Positions 25,024-34,040 of a stretch of 64,000 bases of DNA are shown here, one piece after another. Numbering within the stretch: the stretch's first letter is position 1; every line of letters begins with the position of its first letter. Location of the stretch: contig JABXJT010000015.1 in assembly GCA_013375455.1 (NCBI GenBank), positions 17,839 through 81,838 on the forward strand. The letters are read 5' to 3'. A program made the position numbers and the translations under genes. The notes beneath the pieces are model-generated. The model worked only from the letters and a program-made list of their open reading frames with translations. It was not told the origin of the DNA and made no database searches. This DNA comes from Candidatus Helarchaeota archaeon. Its GTDB lineage: Archaea; Asgardarchaeota; Lokiarchaeia; Helarchaeales; HEL-GB-A.

Positions 25024-26166
25024 ATGAGAAAATCTAAAAAAGTCTTCTTGATTGTCGGGTTGCCACTGCTACTTTTCATGATTTTCATCACAATAATCTA
25101 TAATGTCCTTAATTCCCTGTGGTTCATGACGATTGCCGGGGTAATGCTATTAGCAATGTATCGAAAAGAAAGGAAATTCATCACCTTAACGAAACTTGCC
25201 TTCGTATTATTTCTCTGGTTCATGTTTTTATGCTGGAATCCGCTCTATTGGCCAGATCAAATCTATCGGCGGATGAATAAAGGTTCGCTCATTACGCCAA
25301 ATGCTCAATGTATTGCTGATTTAAATGTAACTTTTTATGGTTCCCCTTCTTATAATGGTCCCTACAATAGAAGCACGATTCAAGGACAATTGGAAATGCT
25401 TTCCGACATTCAATACTTTCTTTATCCAAATGGTTGGCTTGATTATACCTATGATTTCTTCCAATACCCTGGCGTCTTTGATCACGTTCCAACACCTCAA
25501 GAGGTGCTAGAGGACTCCCCACTTCCTAGGCAAGATGATTGCGATGGGATTGCTGTCGTGACCGTTTCTTTACTGGTTCGCCTCGGGTATGAAGCATATG
25601 TCGCGGAATCGGACTCGCATTGGTGGACTTACGTTAAAATCTATGGTAACGATACTTATGGTGAAACCCCCAATTCATCGGTTAGGGGTGAAAACTATAT
25701 GATTGTCTATTTAAATTGGTGGGAAGGAATTGGCGAACCATACTTAATTTTCAATCAAACAGCGGTAATTATAATGCAACCACTCTATGTTTCCTGGTGG
25801 GATCAAATGACAGAATCCTATTACGGAGAACTCATACAGAGATACGCACTAGAAGGTGATGCAAATATAGACGCCCTCTTAACCATGCCTATATTCATCG
25901 CATTATTACCTGTTGCATTATTTGCACTTGGACTAATTTTTTCTTTTGGAATAGGATTTCCACGCAAATATCCGAAAGCTCGAATGTATCTTGCAAATAC
26001 GTTACTTGCTTCAATCTGGATTGCTGCTATCTTATTTACGATTGTATTTCTTCCCTCGAACCTTCTAATCCTTACGAATTTCCTCTTACTCGGTGGTACT
26101 GGTCTTCTTGCTTTCGTCATCGAACGTGATTACTTGACTCGATGGATTTGGAAACTCAAAAAATAA
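25024..26166 (+). CDS. membrane protein with transglutaminase-like cysteine protease domain
   Basis: A 380-residue membrane protein with about three N-terminal helices, an extracytoplasmic domain and three C-terminal helices. The soluble domain has DDCDGIAVVTVSLLVRLGYE with Cys173 and then SDSHWWTYV with His199, matching the Cys-His pair of transglutaminase-like (TGL) folds in archaeal membrane proteins; the third acidic residue is probably in the NYMIVYLNWW region. It may process or crosslink cell-surface proteins. It has a T-rich leader and no operon partners. Confidence 0.72.
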   Translation: MRKSKKVFLIVGLPLLLFMIFITIIYNVLNSLWFMTIAGVMLLAMYRKERKFITLTKLAFVLFLWFMFLCWNPLYWPDQIYRRMNKGSLITPNAQCIADLNVTFYGSPSYNGPYNRSTIQGQLEMLSDIQYFLYPNGWLDYTYDFFQYPGVFDHVPTPQEVLEDSPLPRQDDCDGIAVVTVSLLVRLGYEAYVAESDSHWWTYVKIYGNDTYGETPNSSVRGENYMIVYLNWWEGIGEPYLIFNQTAVIIMQPLYVSWWDQMTESYYGELIQRYALEGDANIDALLTMPIFIALLPVALFALGLIFSFGIGFPRKYPKARMYLANTLLASIWIAAILFTIVFLPSNLLILTNFLLLGGTGLLAFVIERDYLTRWIWKLKK

Positions 26167-26199
26167 TTTCCCCTTTTTTTATATCATGGTTGAAATATT

Positions 26200-27231
26200 T
26201 TACTTCAAAATTTTGCTCTCGTAAATATCCTTGGGAGAAAATACGTCTTCTATTAGCTCTTTTGACCCCTTATATATTCTCAATGAACCAGAAAATTGTT
26301 TGAGATGATCCGCATGCTTGAGTTCAAATAAGGTAATGAGCGTATGTAACTTCTTTCTGAGAATGCCATAATTCTCTTCCGTTATCAAAGCGCCAATGAT
26401 ATAGCTTCCATACTCTAAAATGATTTTAACATCCACGCTATCAAGCAACTTTAATTTGCGTTTACTTTTTGTAATTTCTTGAAGGATCCCAGTGATGCCT
26501 GAGATACTTGCAGCGACTAAATCACTTTCTGCGGTATCTTTTGCAGTAAAGGAGTAATCATAGAGGTTGATTCCTCCTCGGGAGTGGATTATGAATAAGT
26601 GATGAATCTTATTCGGCCATTCCAGCTCGATGACCCGCTTCACGAGTACATAGAGAATAATTATATTTCCAGAAATGAATAGGAGCGGGGCGGTAATATA
26701 ATAGAGCCATTCTACGTCTCTCAGTAATTGACCACGAAAAAATTGTCCAGATGCCCAGATGAAGATTCCAAAGAAATATATTATCGCTAATTTTCGCACT
26801 TCACCAGTACTTCTCTTTGCAATAACCCAGAAATAAATAACCCCCACTGGGGCCAGCATAGTGACCATTATGGTTTGTATCCACACGTGTATCTCATTTG
26901 AAAAAGGAATGATGATAAGAATGGATGCGCAGATTGCACAGATTGTAAATGCATATTTTGTTCCATGAATAATTTTTCTTTCAATAGCGAATAGGAGAAA
27001 AGCCATTGCCACCATTGCAGTGCTCACGCCAAGCACCCAGAACATGTGGTTAGGATCTCGAAAATCCCAGATGTAATAGAAGATTCTGGCAACTCCGAAA
27101 AATCCAAAAAATAGGCTTTCAGCAAGAAAAAATATTTTCTTTTCAGTCTTGTGAATCTGAAGGAGAATGATTGCAGCGGTTAAAAATGAGATTACGATAA
27201 CTGCGAGATATAAAATCTCATAAAGAATCAC
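26200..27231 (-). CDS. membrane protein with C-terminal longin/roadblock-like domain
   Basis: A 343-residue protein with seven predicted transmembrane helices in residues 1-205, followed by a cytoplasmic domain of about 135 residues beginning HHLFIIHSRGGINLYDYSFT. The latter, with SDLVAASISGITGILQEITK and IILEYGSYIIGALITEENYG, resembles the longin or roadblock-type domains that bind and regulate Ras-like GTPases in Asgard archaea and eukaryotes. The domain assignment rests on pattern, so confidence is moderate. It could recruit a small GTPase to the membrane. It is monocistronic. Confidence 0.62.
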   Translation of the reverse strand: MILYEILYLAVIVISFLTAAIILLQIHKTEKKIFFLAESLFFGFFGVARIFYYIWDFRDPNHMFWVLGVSTAMVAMAFLLFAIERKIIHGTKYAFTICAICASILIIIPFSNEIHVWIQTIMVTMLAPVGVIYFWVIAKRSTGEVRKLAIIYFFGIFIWASGQFFRGQLLRDVEWLYYITAPLLFISGNIIILYVLVKRVIELEWPNKIHHLFIIHSRGGINLYDYSFTAKDTAESDLVAASISGITGILQEITKSKRKLKLLDSVDVKIILEYGSYIIGALITEENYGILRKKLHTLITLFELKHADHLKQFSGSLRIYKGSKELIEDVFSPKDIYESKILK

Positions 27232-27480
27232 GATTTTTTCCCCTGTGTTTTTTTCGGTGATTGAAGTGTTTTTTTCGATGAAAAATTCTAAATCCTTCTA
27301 TTTTTATCTCTCTATTCTATTTTTTTTAAATCCCATCTCTAAACAATCATATTTCCTATTAAAGATAATGAAATTGCTTCAACTTTATCATCTCATTTTA
27401 AATATGAGATAATACAAAATAATTTTACCCTTTTTTCAAAATCGGCAAGAAAAGTTTTAATTAACAGTGGGAAGAAGCAA

Positions 27481-27891
27481 ATGGCAGAAATTCCAAAGAT
27501 GTACAAGATTTATTTACTGGTTGTTGCGATAATATGCTTTATGTACGCAATTTTGAACATTGCTTTGACGGAAATCTATATAGCTTCGCTGGGACCTTAT
27601 TTCTATTACAATCCGTGGGGCGATAGGCTTACTGGGTTTACCTTATTGTGTTTCGGCATATTTAATGTGTTAGCAGTAATGAGACCCGAATGGGATAAGA
27701 TAAAGCGCTATCTGGAATTCGGGCTTTTGTGGATGGCCTTCGGGTTGATTCAAGGCGTTTTTCAGTTTGCTGACGTCAATATCACTAGTTATCCAGGCGT
27801 GTTGATGAATACTATAGTTGCATATACCTTTATGGCAGTATTTTTTGCTTTAGGGCTTTTATTATATCTCCAAGAGCGGAAGAAGTCCTAA
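27481..27891 (+). CDS. small four-helix membrane protein, 136 aa
   Basis: Not recognised. Four predicted transmembrane helices fill the protein (for example IYLLVVAIICFMYAILNIAL and TIVAYTFMAVFFALGLLLYL), joined by short loops with a basic C-terminus. The ATG at 27481 follows a TTAATTAACAGTGGGAAG stretch with an AGAAG ribosome site. No motif suggests transport or catalysis. Confidence 0.6.
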   Translation: MAEIPKMYKIYLLVVAIICFMYAILNIALTEIYIASLGPYFYYNPWGDRLTGFTLLCFGIFNVLAVMRPEWDKIKRYLEFGLLWMAFGLIQGVFQFADVNITSYPGVLMNTIVAYTFMAVFFALGLLLYLQERKKS

Positions 27892-28042
27892 AGACACTAA
27901 CCTCCCTTTTTTTTAAGAATTTTTGAAGAATTTAACCTAAATTTTTGTGATCTCTACTTATTATAATCATATTGGATAGAATCTTACGCATAATCTTGAA
28001 TTGATCCACAGTTACCCTTCCTTGGATACAATGAAAACTGCT

Positions 28043-28396
28043 TTAACTATCCAGTAAGGCTTGAAGGGTATCCTCTTGATGCCCCCCACGATCCACGAGG
28101 ATGGCATCAACTGCACATACCAATTCACAAACGAAGCACATGAAACAATCTTCCTCCCGAATGGGATCGACTTTAACCTCAGAAACGGGGTGGTTCGGCG
28201 CCTCAATTTTTTCAAACACGTTGACCGTGCATACATCAATACATTTGAGACAGCCAAAGCAAAGATCCAAATCCACGGCTACGATGGATCCATGTATTCC
28301 CAATTTAGTGTGCGATTCGACAGGTCCCCAAACTTTCAAACTCCCCTTACTTTCAATAACAGGACGAGATGTCTTAAAATTGGGGTCGATCGGCAT
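28043..28396 (-). CDS. ferredoxin with two [4Fe-4S] clusters
   Basis: A 117-residue ferredoxin-like protein. It has an N-terminal extension of about 40 residues and then two cluster motifs, CFGCLKCIDVC and CFMCFVCELVC, each followed by a more distant residue suited to the second cluster. The C-terminus is acidic. The N-terminal extension resembles zinc-containing archaeal 7Fe/8Fe ferredoxins, although metal ligands for zinc are not evident. It is 10 nt after the SDR gene on the same strand, so an electron-transfer link with that oxidoreductase is likely. Confidence 0.85.
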   Translation of the reverse strand: MPIDPNFKTSRPVIESKGSLKVWGPVESHTKLGIHGSIVAVDLDLCFGCLKCIDVCTVNVFEKIEAPNHPVSEVKVDPIREEDCFMCFVCELVCAVDAILVDRGGHQEDTLQALLDS

Positions 28397-28406
28397 TTTT
28401 AGTATC

Positions 28407-29252
28407 CTAATAATTCGTGTCCTTGCCTAATTTTTTACGGGACTTTTTTAAATCTCTATCTATAAACCAGACATAAAGCCAAGGAAGGTGTCTTTTTGCC
28501 CAATTAATCCATCCAGAGCTTCCAATGTGGATGTTAAATTTCTTTTTACGGATGCCTTTTACGATGGTTTTCGCAACATCCTCTGGTTGCTTCAGTTTGA
28601 CAGTCGAAGCTAGAATCTTCAACTCTTCCATCTTCGTTTTCTCCTCATCTTTGAGGCCGGGTGTATCAGTATCGGAGGGATATACCACGGAGATATGTAT
28701 TTTATACGGTTTCAGTTCGTGCCGGAGCGCTTCCGATAAACCCACCATTGCGAACTTCGCGGGAGAATAGGTCGTATAACCTATAATGCCCATATACCCT
28801 GCCATGGAAGACATATTAACAATGTGCCCACCTTGTTTCATGAAATGGGGTAAAACTGTCATTATCGGAATGACGGCACTCGTGTAATTGTAAGTCATGG
28901 CGGCTTCAAAGTCAGACAGTTTGTATTCTTGGACATAATGAGGCCATGCTCCCCCCACGCAATTTATTAAAATGTCGCACCCACTTTCCTCAATGAATTT
29001 TTCTAAAGCAGGTCTAATTTGGTCCTCAATGGTCGCATCCGCAGAAATAATGCTCATCTGTTGTTCCTCTCTTGGTTTTTGGCTTTCTAATTCCTCTTGA
29101 ACCGCTTCCAATCTATCTTTATTTCGCGCGATGATACAGACATTGGCACCTAGTCGAGCGAGCTCAAACGCAGTGGCCTTGCCAATGCCTTGGGAACCAC
29201 CAACAATGACAGCAGTCTTTCCCAAAAATGGTAAATTTTTATCCTTCTTCAT
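28407..29252 (-). CDS. short-chain dehydrogenase/reductase
   Basis: A 281-residue classical SDR. GGSQGIG at 18-24 binds NAD(P), LINCVGGA matches the NNAG position, and YSPAKFA supplies the Tyr-x-x-x-Lys catalytic pair. The C-terminal extension with a basic, Trp-rich tail (HLPWLYVWFIDRDLKKSRKK) resembles 3-ketodihydrosphingosine reductase-like members that act on lipids. Substrate might be a 3-hydroxyacyl or ketolipid. It is followed by the ferredoxin gene. Confidence 0.85.
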   Translation of the reverse strand: MKKDKNLPFLGKTAVIVGGSQGIGKATAFELARLGANVCIIARNKDRLEAVQEELESQKPREEQQMSIISADATIEDQIRPALEKFIEESGCDILINCVGGAWPHYVQEYKLSDFEAAMTYNYTSAVIPIMTVLPHFMKQGGHIVNMSSMAGYMGIIGYTTYSPAKFAMVGLSEALRHELKPYKIHISVVYPSDTDTPGLKDEEKTKMEELKILASTVKLKQPEDVAKTIVKGIRKKKFNIHIGSSGWINWAKRHLPWLYVWFIDRDLKKSRKKLGKDTNY

Positions 29253-29364
29253 TATAATTCATCCATTACTTGCTGTTAAAAAATTTAAAAAGATTGGTTA
29301 AATTGGTTTTATTGTCTTATCAATTGTATAGAGATTCACTTTAAAATTATTAGAAGGTTTTGGA

Positions 29365-30777
29365 ATGGATTATGAAGAAATTGTCAAGCGCTTACGCAAT
29401 ATAGTGGAGAATCCCCCTATAGGACTCTCTGAAACGAAAGTAAAAGAAATAATGGCGAATTATCGCGATAAATGCCCAAGATCAGAAGAAGCATTCGATG
29501 AAGCCAAACGTTTCATCCCAGGCGGGGTAGAGCATAACTTGAGTTTGAATAAACCCTTTCCAATTACAATGGATAAAGCGGAAGGCTGCAAGGTTTGGGA
29601 TATTGATGGTAATGAATATATCGATTATCTTATGTGTGGCGGTCCCATCCTTTTAGGCCATAATTATTCTCCCTTACGGGACAAGATACTCGAGATAATA
29701 CAGGATAAGGGTCCATCACACGGTGTAACCTCGGAATATGAGGTAAAAGCGATCAAATTAATCAATAAATATATGCCCTCGATTGAAATGTTTCGATTCT
29801 TGCAATCGGGGACAGAAGCAGCAATGGCTGCAATCCGGATTGCGCGAGTTTACACCGATAAAACCAAAATTATTAAAATTGGCGGGTCCTACCACGGCTG
29901 GGCCGATCAAATGGTATACGGGATGCACATCCCCGGAACTGGTCCGTTAGAAGCGAGTGGGATTCCGAAAGGGTGTTGGCAAAACACTATTGAGGTCCCC
30001 CCAAATAGTGAGAAGAAATTAAAACGGGCCTTTCGGAAGGCTGAAGAGAAAGGGGGCGTGGCGGCGGTTTTTCTGGAACCTGTTGGAGGCGAGTCAGGAA
30101 CGCATCCAGTACATCCTGATTGGAATAAGATAGTGCGAGAGTATTGTGATGAGTATGGTGCATTACTCGTATTCGATGAGGTCGTCACTGGCTTCCGCAT
30201 GGGAATGGGGGGCGCCCAGGGCTACTTCAATGTCAAACCTGATTTAACAATGATGGGTAAAATCATTGGGCACGGATATCCCTCGGCTGGAGGTGTTGGC
30301 GGACGAAGAGCTGTAATGAGCGTGTGTGCTGGGGGCGTAGAAGGTGTAAAGAAAAAGGCCTATACTGGTGGCACGTTAGCAGCGAACCCAATCACCACAG
30401 CTGCTTGTTATTGGACCATTAAATTCCTTGAGGAGACTAATGGAAGTGATAAGGCTGCAGCTGCGGCTGATAAGATAGCAGAAGGGATGAATGACCTCTT
30501 TGGACGTGCAGATCTCCCATTCTTTGTCTATAACTTTAGGTCAATCATTCACTATGAGACCACTTCCTTCTTTGCAGTCCGGCTGAGCGATAAGGATGCG
30601 TTGAACCAAATAATGAACCGTCGAAGAATGGCCGAGGAATATCAAGCTGCTTTAATCATCAATGGTGTTTACCCCTTAGCGGGAACCCGGATGTATACGT
30701 GCATGGCGCACGATGCTGAAGCCATTGATAAGACACTTAAAGCGTGGGATAATATTGTCAAAATGGTTAAAAACTAA
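29365..30777 (+). CDS. class III aminotransferase, glutamate-1-semialdehyde aminomutase-like
   Basis: A 470-residue PLP enzyme. After an N-terminal extension of about 35 residues it follows the HemL pattern: FIPGGVEHNLS, SGTEAAMAAIRIAR, GSYHGWADQM, VFDEVVTGFRMG and MMGKIIGHG, where Lys near residue 298 should bind PLP. HemL-like proteins move amino groups within glutamate semialdehyde or catalyse related transaminations; the extension and the lack of neighbouring heme genes mean another amino compound may be used. It is 29 nt upstream of an acyl-CoA dehydrogenase and probably co-transcribed. Confidence 0.82.
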   Translation: MDYEEIVKRLRNIVENPPIGLSETKVKEIMANYRDKCPRSEEAFDEAKRFIPGGVEHNLSLNKPFPITMDKAEGCKVWDIDGNEYIDYLMCGGPILLGHNYSPLRDKILEIIQDKGPSHGVTSEYEVKAIKLINKYMPSIEMFRFLQSGTEAAMAAIRIARVYTDKTKIIKIGGSYHGWADQMVYGMHIPGTGPLEASGIPKGCWQNTIEVPPNSEKKLKRAFRKAEEKGGVAAVFLEPVGGESGTHPVHPDWNKIVREYCDEYGALLVFDEVVTGFRMGMGGAQGYFNVKPDLTMMGKIIGHGYPSAGGVGGRRAVMSVCAGGVEGVKKKAYTGGTLAANPITTAACYWTIKFLEETNGSDKAAAAADKIAEGMNDLFGRADLPFFVYNFRSIIHYETTSFFAVRLSDKDALNQIMNRRRMAEEYQAALIINGVYPLAGTRMYTCMAHDAEAIDKTLKAWDNIVKMVKN

Positions 30778-30806
30778 AATTTTTAAAACCATAAATGGGT
30801 GAGTGA

Positions 30807-32090
30807 ATGTTTGATATTTTAATGACTGAAGAGCAGAAGAAGGTTCGAGATGAAGTGCGTAGTTTTGTTCGGGATGATATTCCCCCGGAACTCCTGATTA
30901 AGATGGATGCGAAAGAAATTGATTATCCTGACGAATTCATTGAAAAGGCTTCCAAGAAAAATCTCCTTGGCTTACACTTTCCGAAGAAATATGGTGGACG
31001 GGGGCTAGATTGGGTCTCTGAAATGATCGCCTGTGAAGAAGTCGGCGTTCTCGGGGCTGGCTTAGGGTGTTCTTATGTGATGCCAATTATCGTGGGGGAA
31101 GCGCTTAACAAATTTGGAACTGAAGAACAAAAGCAAAAATATTTGACAACGATTCTTAAAGGAGAAAAAAAATCGGGGGAAGGATTAACGGAGCCCCGTG
31201 GAGGATCCGATTTTTACGGAACTATCTCAACTGCAATTAAGAAAAGTGATAGGTTTATCTTAAATGGGGAAAAAAGGTTCGTTGCAGGTGGGCAAGGTTC
31301 AGATTTTTTCCTCATATATGCAAAAACTGATTTAAAAGCTAAGCCTCACGAATCATTAACGGCATTTATTGTAGAACGTGATGATGGCGTTGAAGTTGAG
31401 GAACAATATGAAGTAATGGGGTTTCGCGGGATGGGCGCTGCTCGGATTGTCATGAAGAATGTAGAGATTCCTGAAGATCGAATTATTGGGGAATTGAACG
31501 GGGCGCGCCATATCTTTAACACGATGATGGTACCAGAGCGCTTGACATCGGGCGCTGGTGCTGTAGGCACGGCTCGGGCTGCTATGGAGGTCGCAATTCG
31601 TTACGCGGATAAACGTGAGGCCTTTGGTACTAAAATCCGCAGATTCCAGGGAATAAGTTTTAAGGTATGTGATTCAATGACCGGATTGGATGCTGCACGG
31701 GGGCTTCTCTACCGGGCTGCAAAAATGGCAGATATGATAAATGAAGGTGCAAAAATTCCTCATACTGTACTACGTAAAGTAGTATCCCAAGCGAAACTAG
31801 TTGCAACCGAAGCTGGGTATCAAGCCGTATATAATGCGATGCAGATCATAGGTGGAATCGCTTATACAGATGTTTATCCCATTGAACGACTCTTTCGTGA
31901 TGCCCGTCTTAGTACCATTTGGACAGGTTCGACTGAAGTCATGAAAATGATTATTCAAAACGAAATATTCCGCGAGGTTCTTGCAGAGCCCAAAAATCTA
32001 AAACGCAACATAGAGCTGGATACTCCCGGGGCCCATAAAACAGAAGAAAAAGTATACAAAGGCGATATTTCGAAATACCTGCCCGATTAA
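30807..32090 (+). CDS. acyl-CoA dehydrogenase family protein
   Basis: A 427-residue flavoprotein with the full three-domain ACAD layout: GLTEPRGGSD for FAD and substrate, a beta domain with GFRGMGAARIVMKNVEIPED, and a C-terminal FAD-binding RLFRDARLSTIWTGSTEVMK. In many ACADs the residue after the aromatic in the last block is the catalytic Glu (YEGT); here it reads WTGS, so the base would have to be elsewhere, as in isovaleryl- and long-chain types. It would oxidise an acyl-CoA to enoyl-CoA, fitting beta-oxidation of an alkane-derived acyl group. An electron-transfer flavoprotein gene is not in the window. Confidence 0.88.
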   Translation: MFDILMTEEQKKVRDEVRSFVRDDIPPELLIKMDAKEIDYPDEFIEKASKKNLLGLHFPKKYGGRGLDWVSEMIACEEVGVLGAGLGCSYVMPIIVGEALNKFGTEEQKQKYLTTILKGEKKSGEGLTEPRGGSDFYGTISTAIKKSDRFILNGEKRFVAGGQGSDFFLIYAKTDLKAKPHESLTAFIVERDDGVEVEEQYEVMGFRGMGAARIVMKNVEIPEDRIIGELNGARHIFNTMMVPERLTSGAGAVGTARAAMEVAIRYADKREAFGTKIRRFQGISFKVCDSMTGLDAARGLLYRAAKMADMINEGAKIPHTVLRKVVSQAKLVATEAGYQAVYNAMQIIGGIAYTDVYPIERLFRDARLSTIWTGSTEVMKMIIQNEIFREVLAEPKNLKRNIELDTPGAHKTEEKVYKGDISKYLPD

Positions 32091-32099
32091 TCCTTTTAT

Positions 32100-32444
32100 T
32101 TAATGATGATGTGAATGGGTCTTCGTATGCCCTCCTGCAATGACGAAATAAACCCGGTTTGCCGCTAAATTTTTCAAGGTTATTTTATGGCCATCTGGAA
32201 TGAAGTAAACTTCGCCTGAGTTTAAAATAGTTTTTTCTCCATCCAAATCAATCTCTATTTGCCCTTCCATTAAATACAGGATCTCTTCATGCCCTTTCCC
32301 AGGACCCGCTTTTCTATCGGATTCATTGGGATCTAGAAAACAAAGTCCTAAATAGGCGTCTTTAATGTCATGATTGACCTTAGCACCATAAAAGAATTCC
32401 TTATCAGCGGCTTCATCACATTTCTTTTTTAAATTAAATTTCAT
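32100..32444 (-). CDS. cupin-domain protein
   Basis: A 114-residue single-domain cupin. The first motif region is ..GPGKGHEEILYLMEGQIEID and the second is PDGHKITLKN; His and Glu there are the usual metal ligands. It ends in a histidine cluster (HTKTHSHHH) that may bind a metal. Cupins of this size can be isomerases, dioxygenases or sensors; nothing selects between them. It converges with the acyl-CoA dehydrogenase gene (9 nt apart). Confidence 0.75.
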   Translation of the reverse strand: MKFNLKKKCDEAADKEFFYGAKVNHDIKDAYLGLCFLDPNESDRKAGPGKGHEEILYLMEGQIEIDLDGEKTILNSGEVYFIPDGHKITLKNLAANRVYFVIAGGHTKTHSHHH

Positions 32445-32475
32445 TACATCACCAATTTTGACATTATAATTATCA

Positions 32476-33333
32476 TTACGAAGGGGTTTTGCTTTTTATC
32501 TGATATTTCGGAGGAGTTTTACTTTGTATTCGAGTCTTTCGGATTTCTTCCTCTAGTCTTCTACGCTCTCTTTCTAAATTCTCTCTGTCTTTATCGAGTC
32601 TATTACGTTCTCGCTTGACGTTATCTTTTTCGTGCTTGACTTTTTCTTTTTCTCGGTCTATTTTCGCTTTTTCACTTTGAACGGCTCGTGCCAAATTCCT
32701 TCTCTCATTCTCTAAGCGATTAACCTCATATTTTTTATCATTGTACTCAAGCTGTAAATTTTTCAGCTTTCGTTCAAGCCGATCATTTGCATTTTGTAAC
32801 TCGCGCGTCCTGGCCTCTTCTCTTTCTCTGGTTTTGATAAGGGTTTTTTTATCTTTTTCAATGGAGTTTTTCAAACGTTGTAAATCATCCCTCTCTTTTG
32901 CTAAATCACGCTCTTTCCTCTCTAAATCTGCATGTCTCCTCCGGATGCTGTCCTTATCTTTCTCAATCTGCCTTCTTTCATCGTCCAGCTGATTTTTCTC
33001 ACGTGAAAGCTCTTTATCGAGATCTTTAATTTCACTTTTTAATTCATCCCTTTCATTAATGAGATCCTTTACCTCGTTCTCCCGGTCTTTTCTCTTTTTT
33101 TCGAGATCTTCGAGCGTGTCCTCATGTTCATCCAACTTTTTAATGTTCCGTTCTAATTCTTTACGTTCCTCGATTAATTTCTTCTGTTCTTCTTCTAATT
33201 CCTTTCGTGCTTTCTCTAGTTTCTTCAATAACTTTTTGCTTGGAGGCGGTGGAGTAAATTCAGGTTCTGGTGGTTCCTCTTCAATAGGAGTTTTCTCTTT
33301 AATCTGATATTTTGGTGGTTTTTCGTCCTTCAT
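32476..33333 (-). CDS. long coiled-coil protein with matching motifs at both ends
   Basis: About 285 residues. Between Pro-rich ends, residues 35-265 form an almost unbroken heptad-like Lys/Glu/Arg/Leu helix (for example LEKKRKDRENEVKDLINERD), predicted to be a long dimeric coiled coil. PPKYQIKEKTP near the N-terminus is repeated as PPKYQIKSKTP at the extreme C-terminus, which suggests a short peptide motif that binds the same partner at each end of a rod. ATG 33333 follows GAAGGT; a longer frame to 33396 is less likely. It is divergent from the ubiquitin-like gene and shares its promoter region. Confidence 0.72.
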   Translation of the reverse strand: MKDEKPPKYQIKEKTPIEEEPPEPEFTPPPPSKKLLKKLEKARKELEEEQKKLIEERKELERNIKKLDEHEDTLEDLEKKRKDRENEVKDLINERDELKSEIKDLDKELSREKNQLDDERRQIEKDKDSIRRRHADLERKERDLAKERDDLQRLKNSIEKDKKTLIKTREREEARTRELQNANDRLERKLKNLQLEYNDKKYEVNRLENERRNLARAVQSEKAKIDREKEKVKHEKDNVKRERNRLDKDRENLERERRRLEEEIRKTRIQSKTPPKYQIKSKTPS

Positions 33334-33458
33334 GTTGATACCTTCGTGATAATGGATCATAATTACTAAATAAATGAAATTTAATTGATTCTCCAATAAT
33401 TACATACTAGTTTTTAAGAATGTTAAACTCTCATTAATAATAAATTGTTTGCACCATT

Positions 33459-33505
33459 ACCGAAAATCTCGGTTGATGGCGGAGAAATGACCGAAAATCT
33501 CGGTT
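33459..33505. promoter_or_regulatory. twin inverted repeat ACCGAAAATCTCGGTT upstream of the ubiquitin-like gene
   Basis: The 16-nt sequence occurs twice, at 33459-33474 and 33490-33505, identical each time and 31 nt (about three helical turns) apart. Each has arms ACCGA and TCGGT around AAATC. A TATA-like AAATATTATAAA at 33522-33533 follows, then ATG 33579. Cooperative binding on one DNA face is likely. Confidence 0.6.
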
Positions 33506-33578
33506 AAATGAAAAAAAACAGAAATATTATAAACAACTGAATACTGAATAAAAGTGTAAAAAGCGAAGTGATGCAAAA

Positions 33579-33926
33579 ATGTTTGAAGAAGACAAATTTG
33601 ATGAAGATTTGGATGACATTGAAGAAAAAACCCCTGAAATATCCGCCAAAACACCAGCTGCAGCACCTATCGTAAAAGGAAAAAAAATAAACCTATTCTT
33701 CACATCCACGATTGGACCTGGGGAGAAAAAGGAGAAATTATTGGTTAATACGGGCAATGCAGTTGGCGATGTTAAAACAACCGTTGGAAATATGTTTGGA
33801 CTTAACCCCTCAGATTTCCATCTATCATATGGCGGTAAAACACTTGATGAATCATCCCCTCTTAAAGATTATGATGTAGATAATGGTGATTCAATCCTTC
33901 TAATCCCTGCAAGCACGGCTGGTTAA
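33579..33926 (+). CDS. ubiquitin-like protein
   Basis: A 115-residue protein with an acidic N-terminal extension (residues 1-34) and a beta-grasp domain: KINLFFTSTI, VNTGNAVGDVKTTVGNMFGL, FHLSYGGKTLDESSPLKDYD and DSILLIPASTAG. YGGKTLDESSPLKDY corresponds to the ubiquitin FAGKQLEDGRTLSDY region. The chain ends in a single Gly with no tail, so removal of a C-terminal peptide would not be needed before activation. It heads a plus-strand operon with E1, E2, JAMM and RING-like genes, which makes it the modifier of that pathway. Confidence 0.9.
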   Translation: MFEEDKFDEDLDDIEEKTPEISAKTPAAAPIVKGKKINLFFTSTIGPGEKKEKLLVNTGNAVGDVKTTVGNMFGLNPSDFHLSYGGKTLDESSPLKDYDVDNGDSILLIPASTAG

Positions 33927-34040
33927 ACTTAACTCCCCTATAAGCAAGGGATACTTGAAACCATACCTTCTCTTTTTTTTCTTTGCAAAAGAATTTTCAA
34001 AAAGCATACAATACTCAGAATAATTAAATGGGTGTGAAAA

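Noticed and set aside
27465..27478. TTAACAGTGGG before the small membrane protein as another operator copy
   Set aside because: Only the left half matches the AACAGTGTT palindrome; no right arm.
32741..33307. Serine/phenylalanine-rich plus-strand frames opposite the coiled-coil gene
   Set aside because: They are antisense shadows of Lys/Glu codons in the coiled-coil gene.
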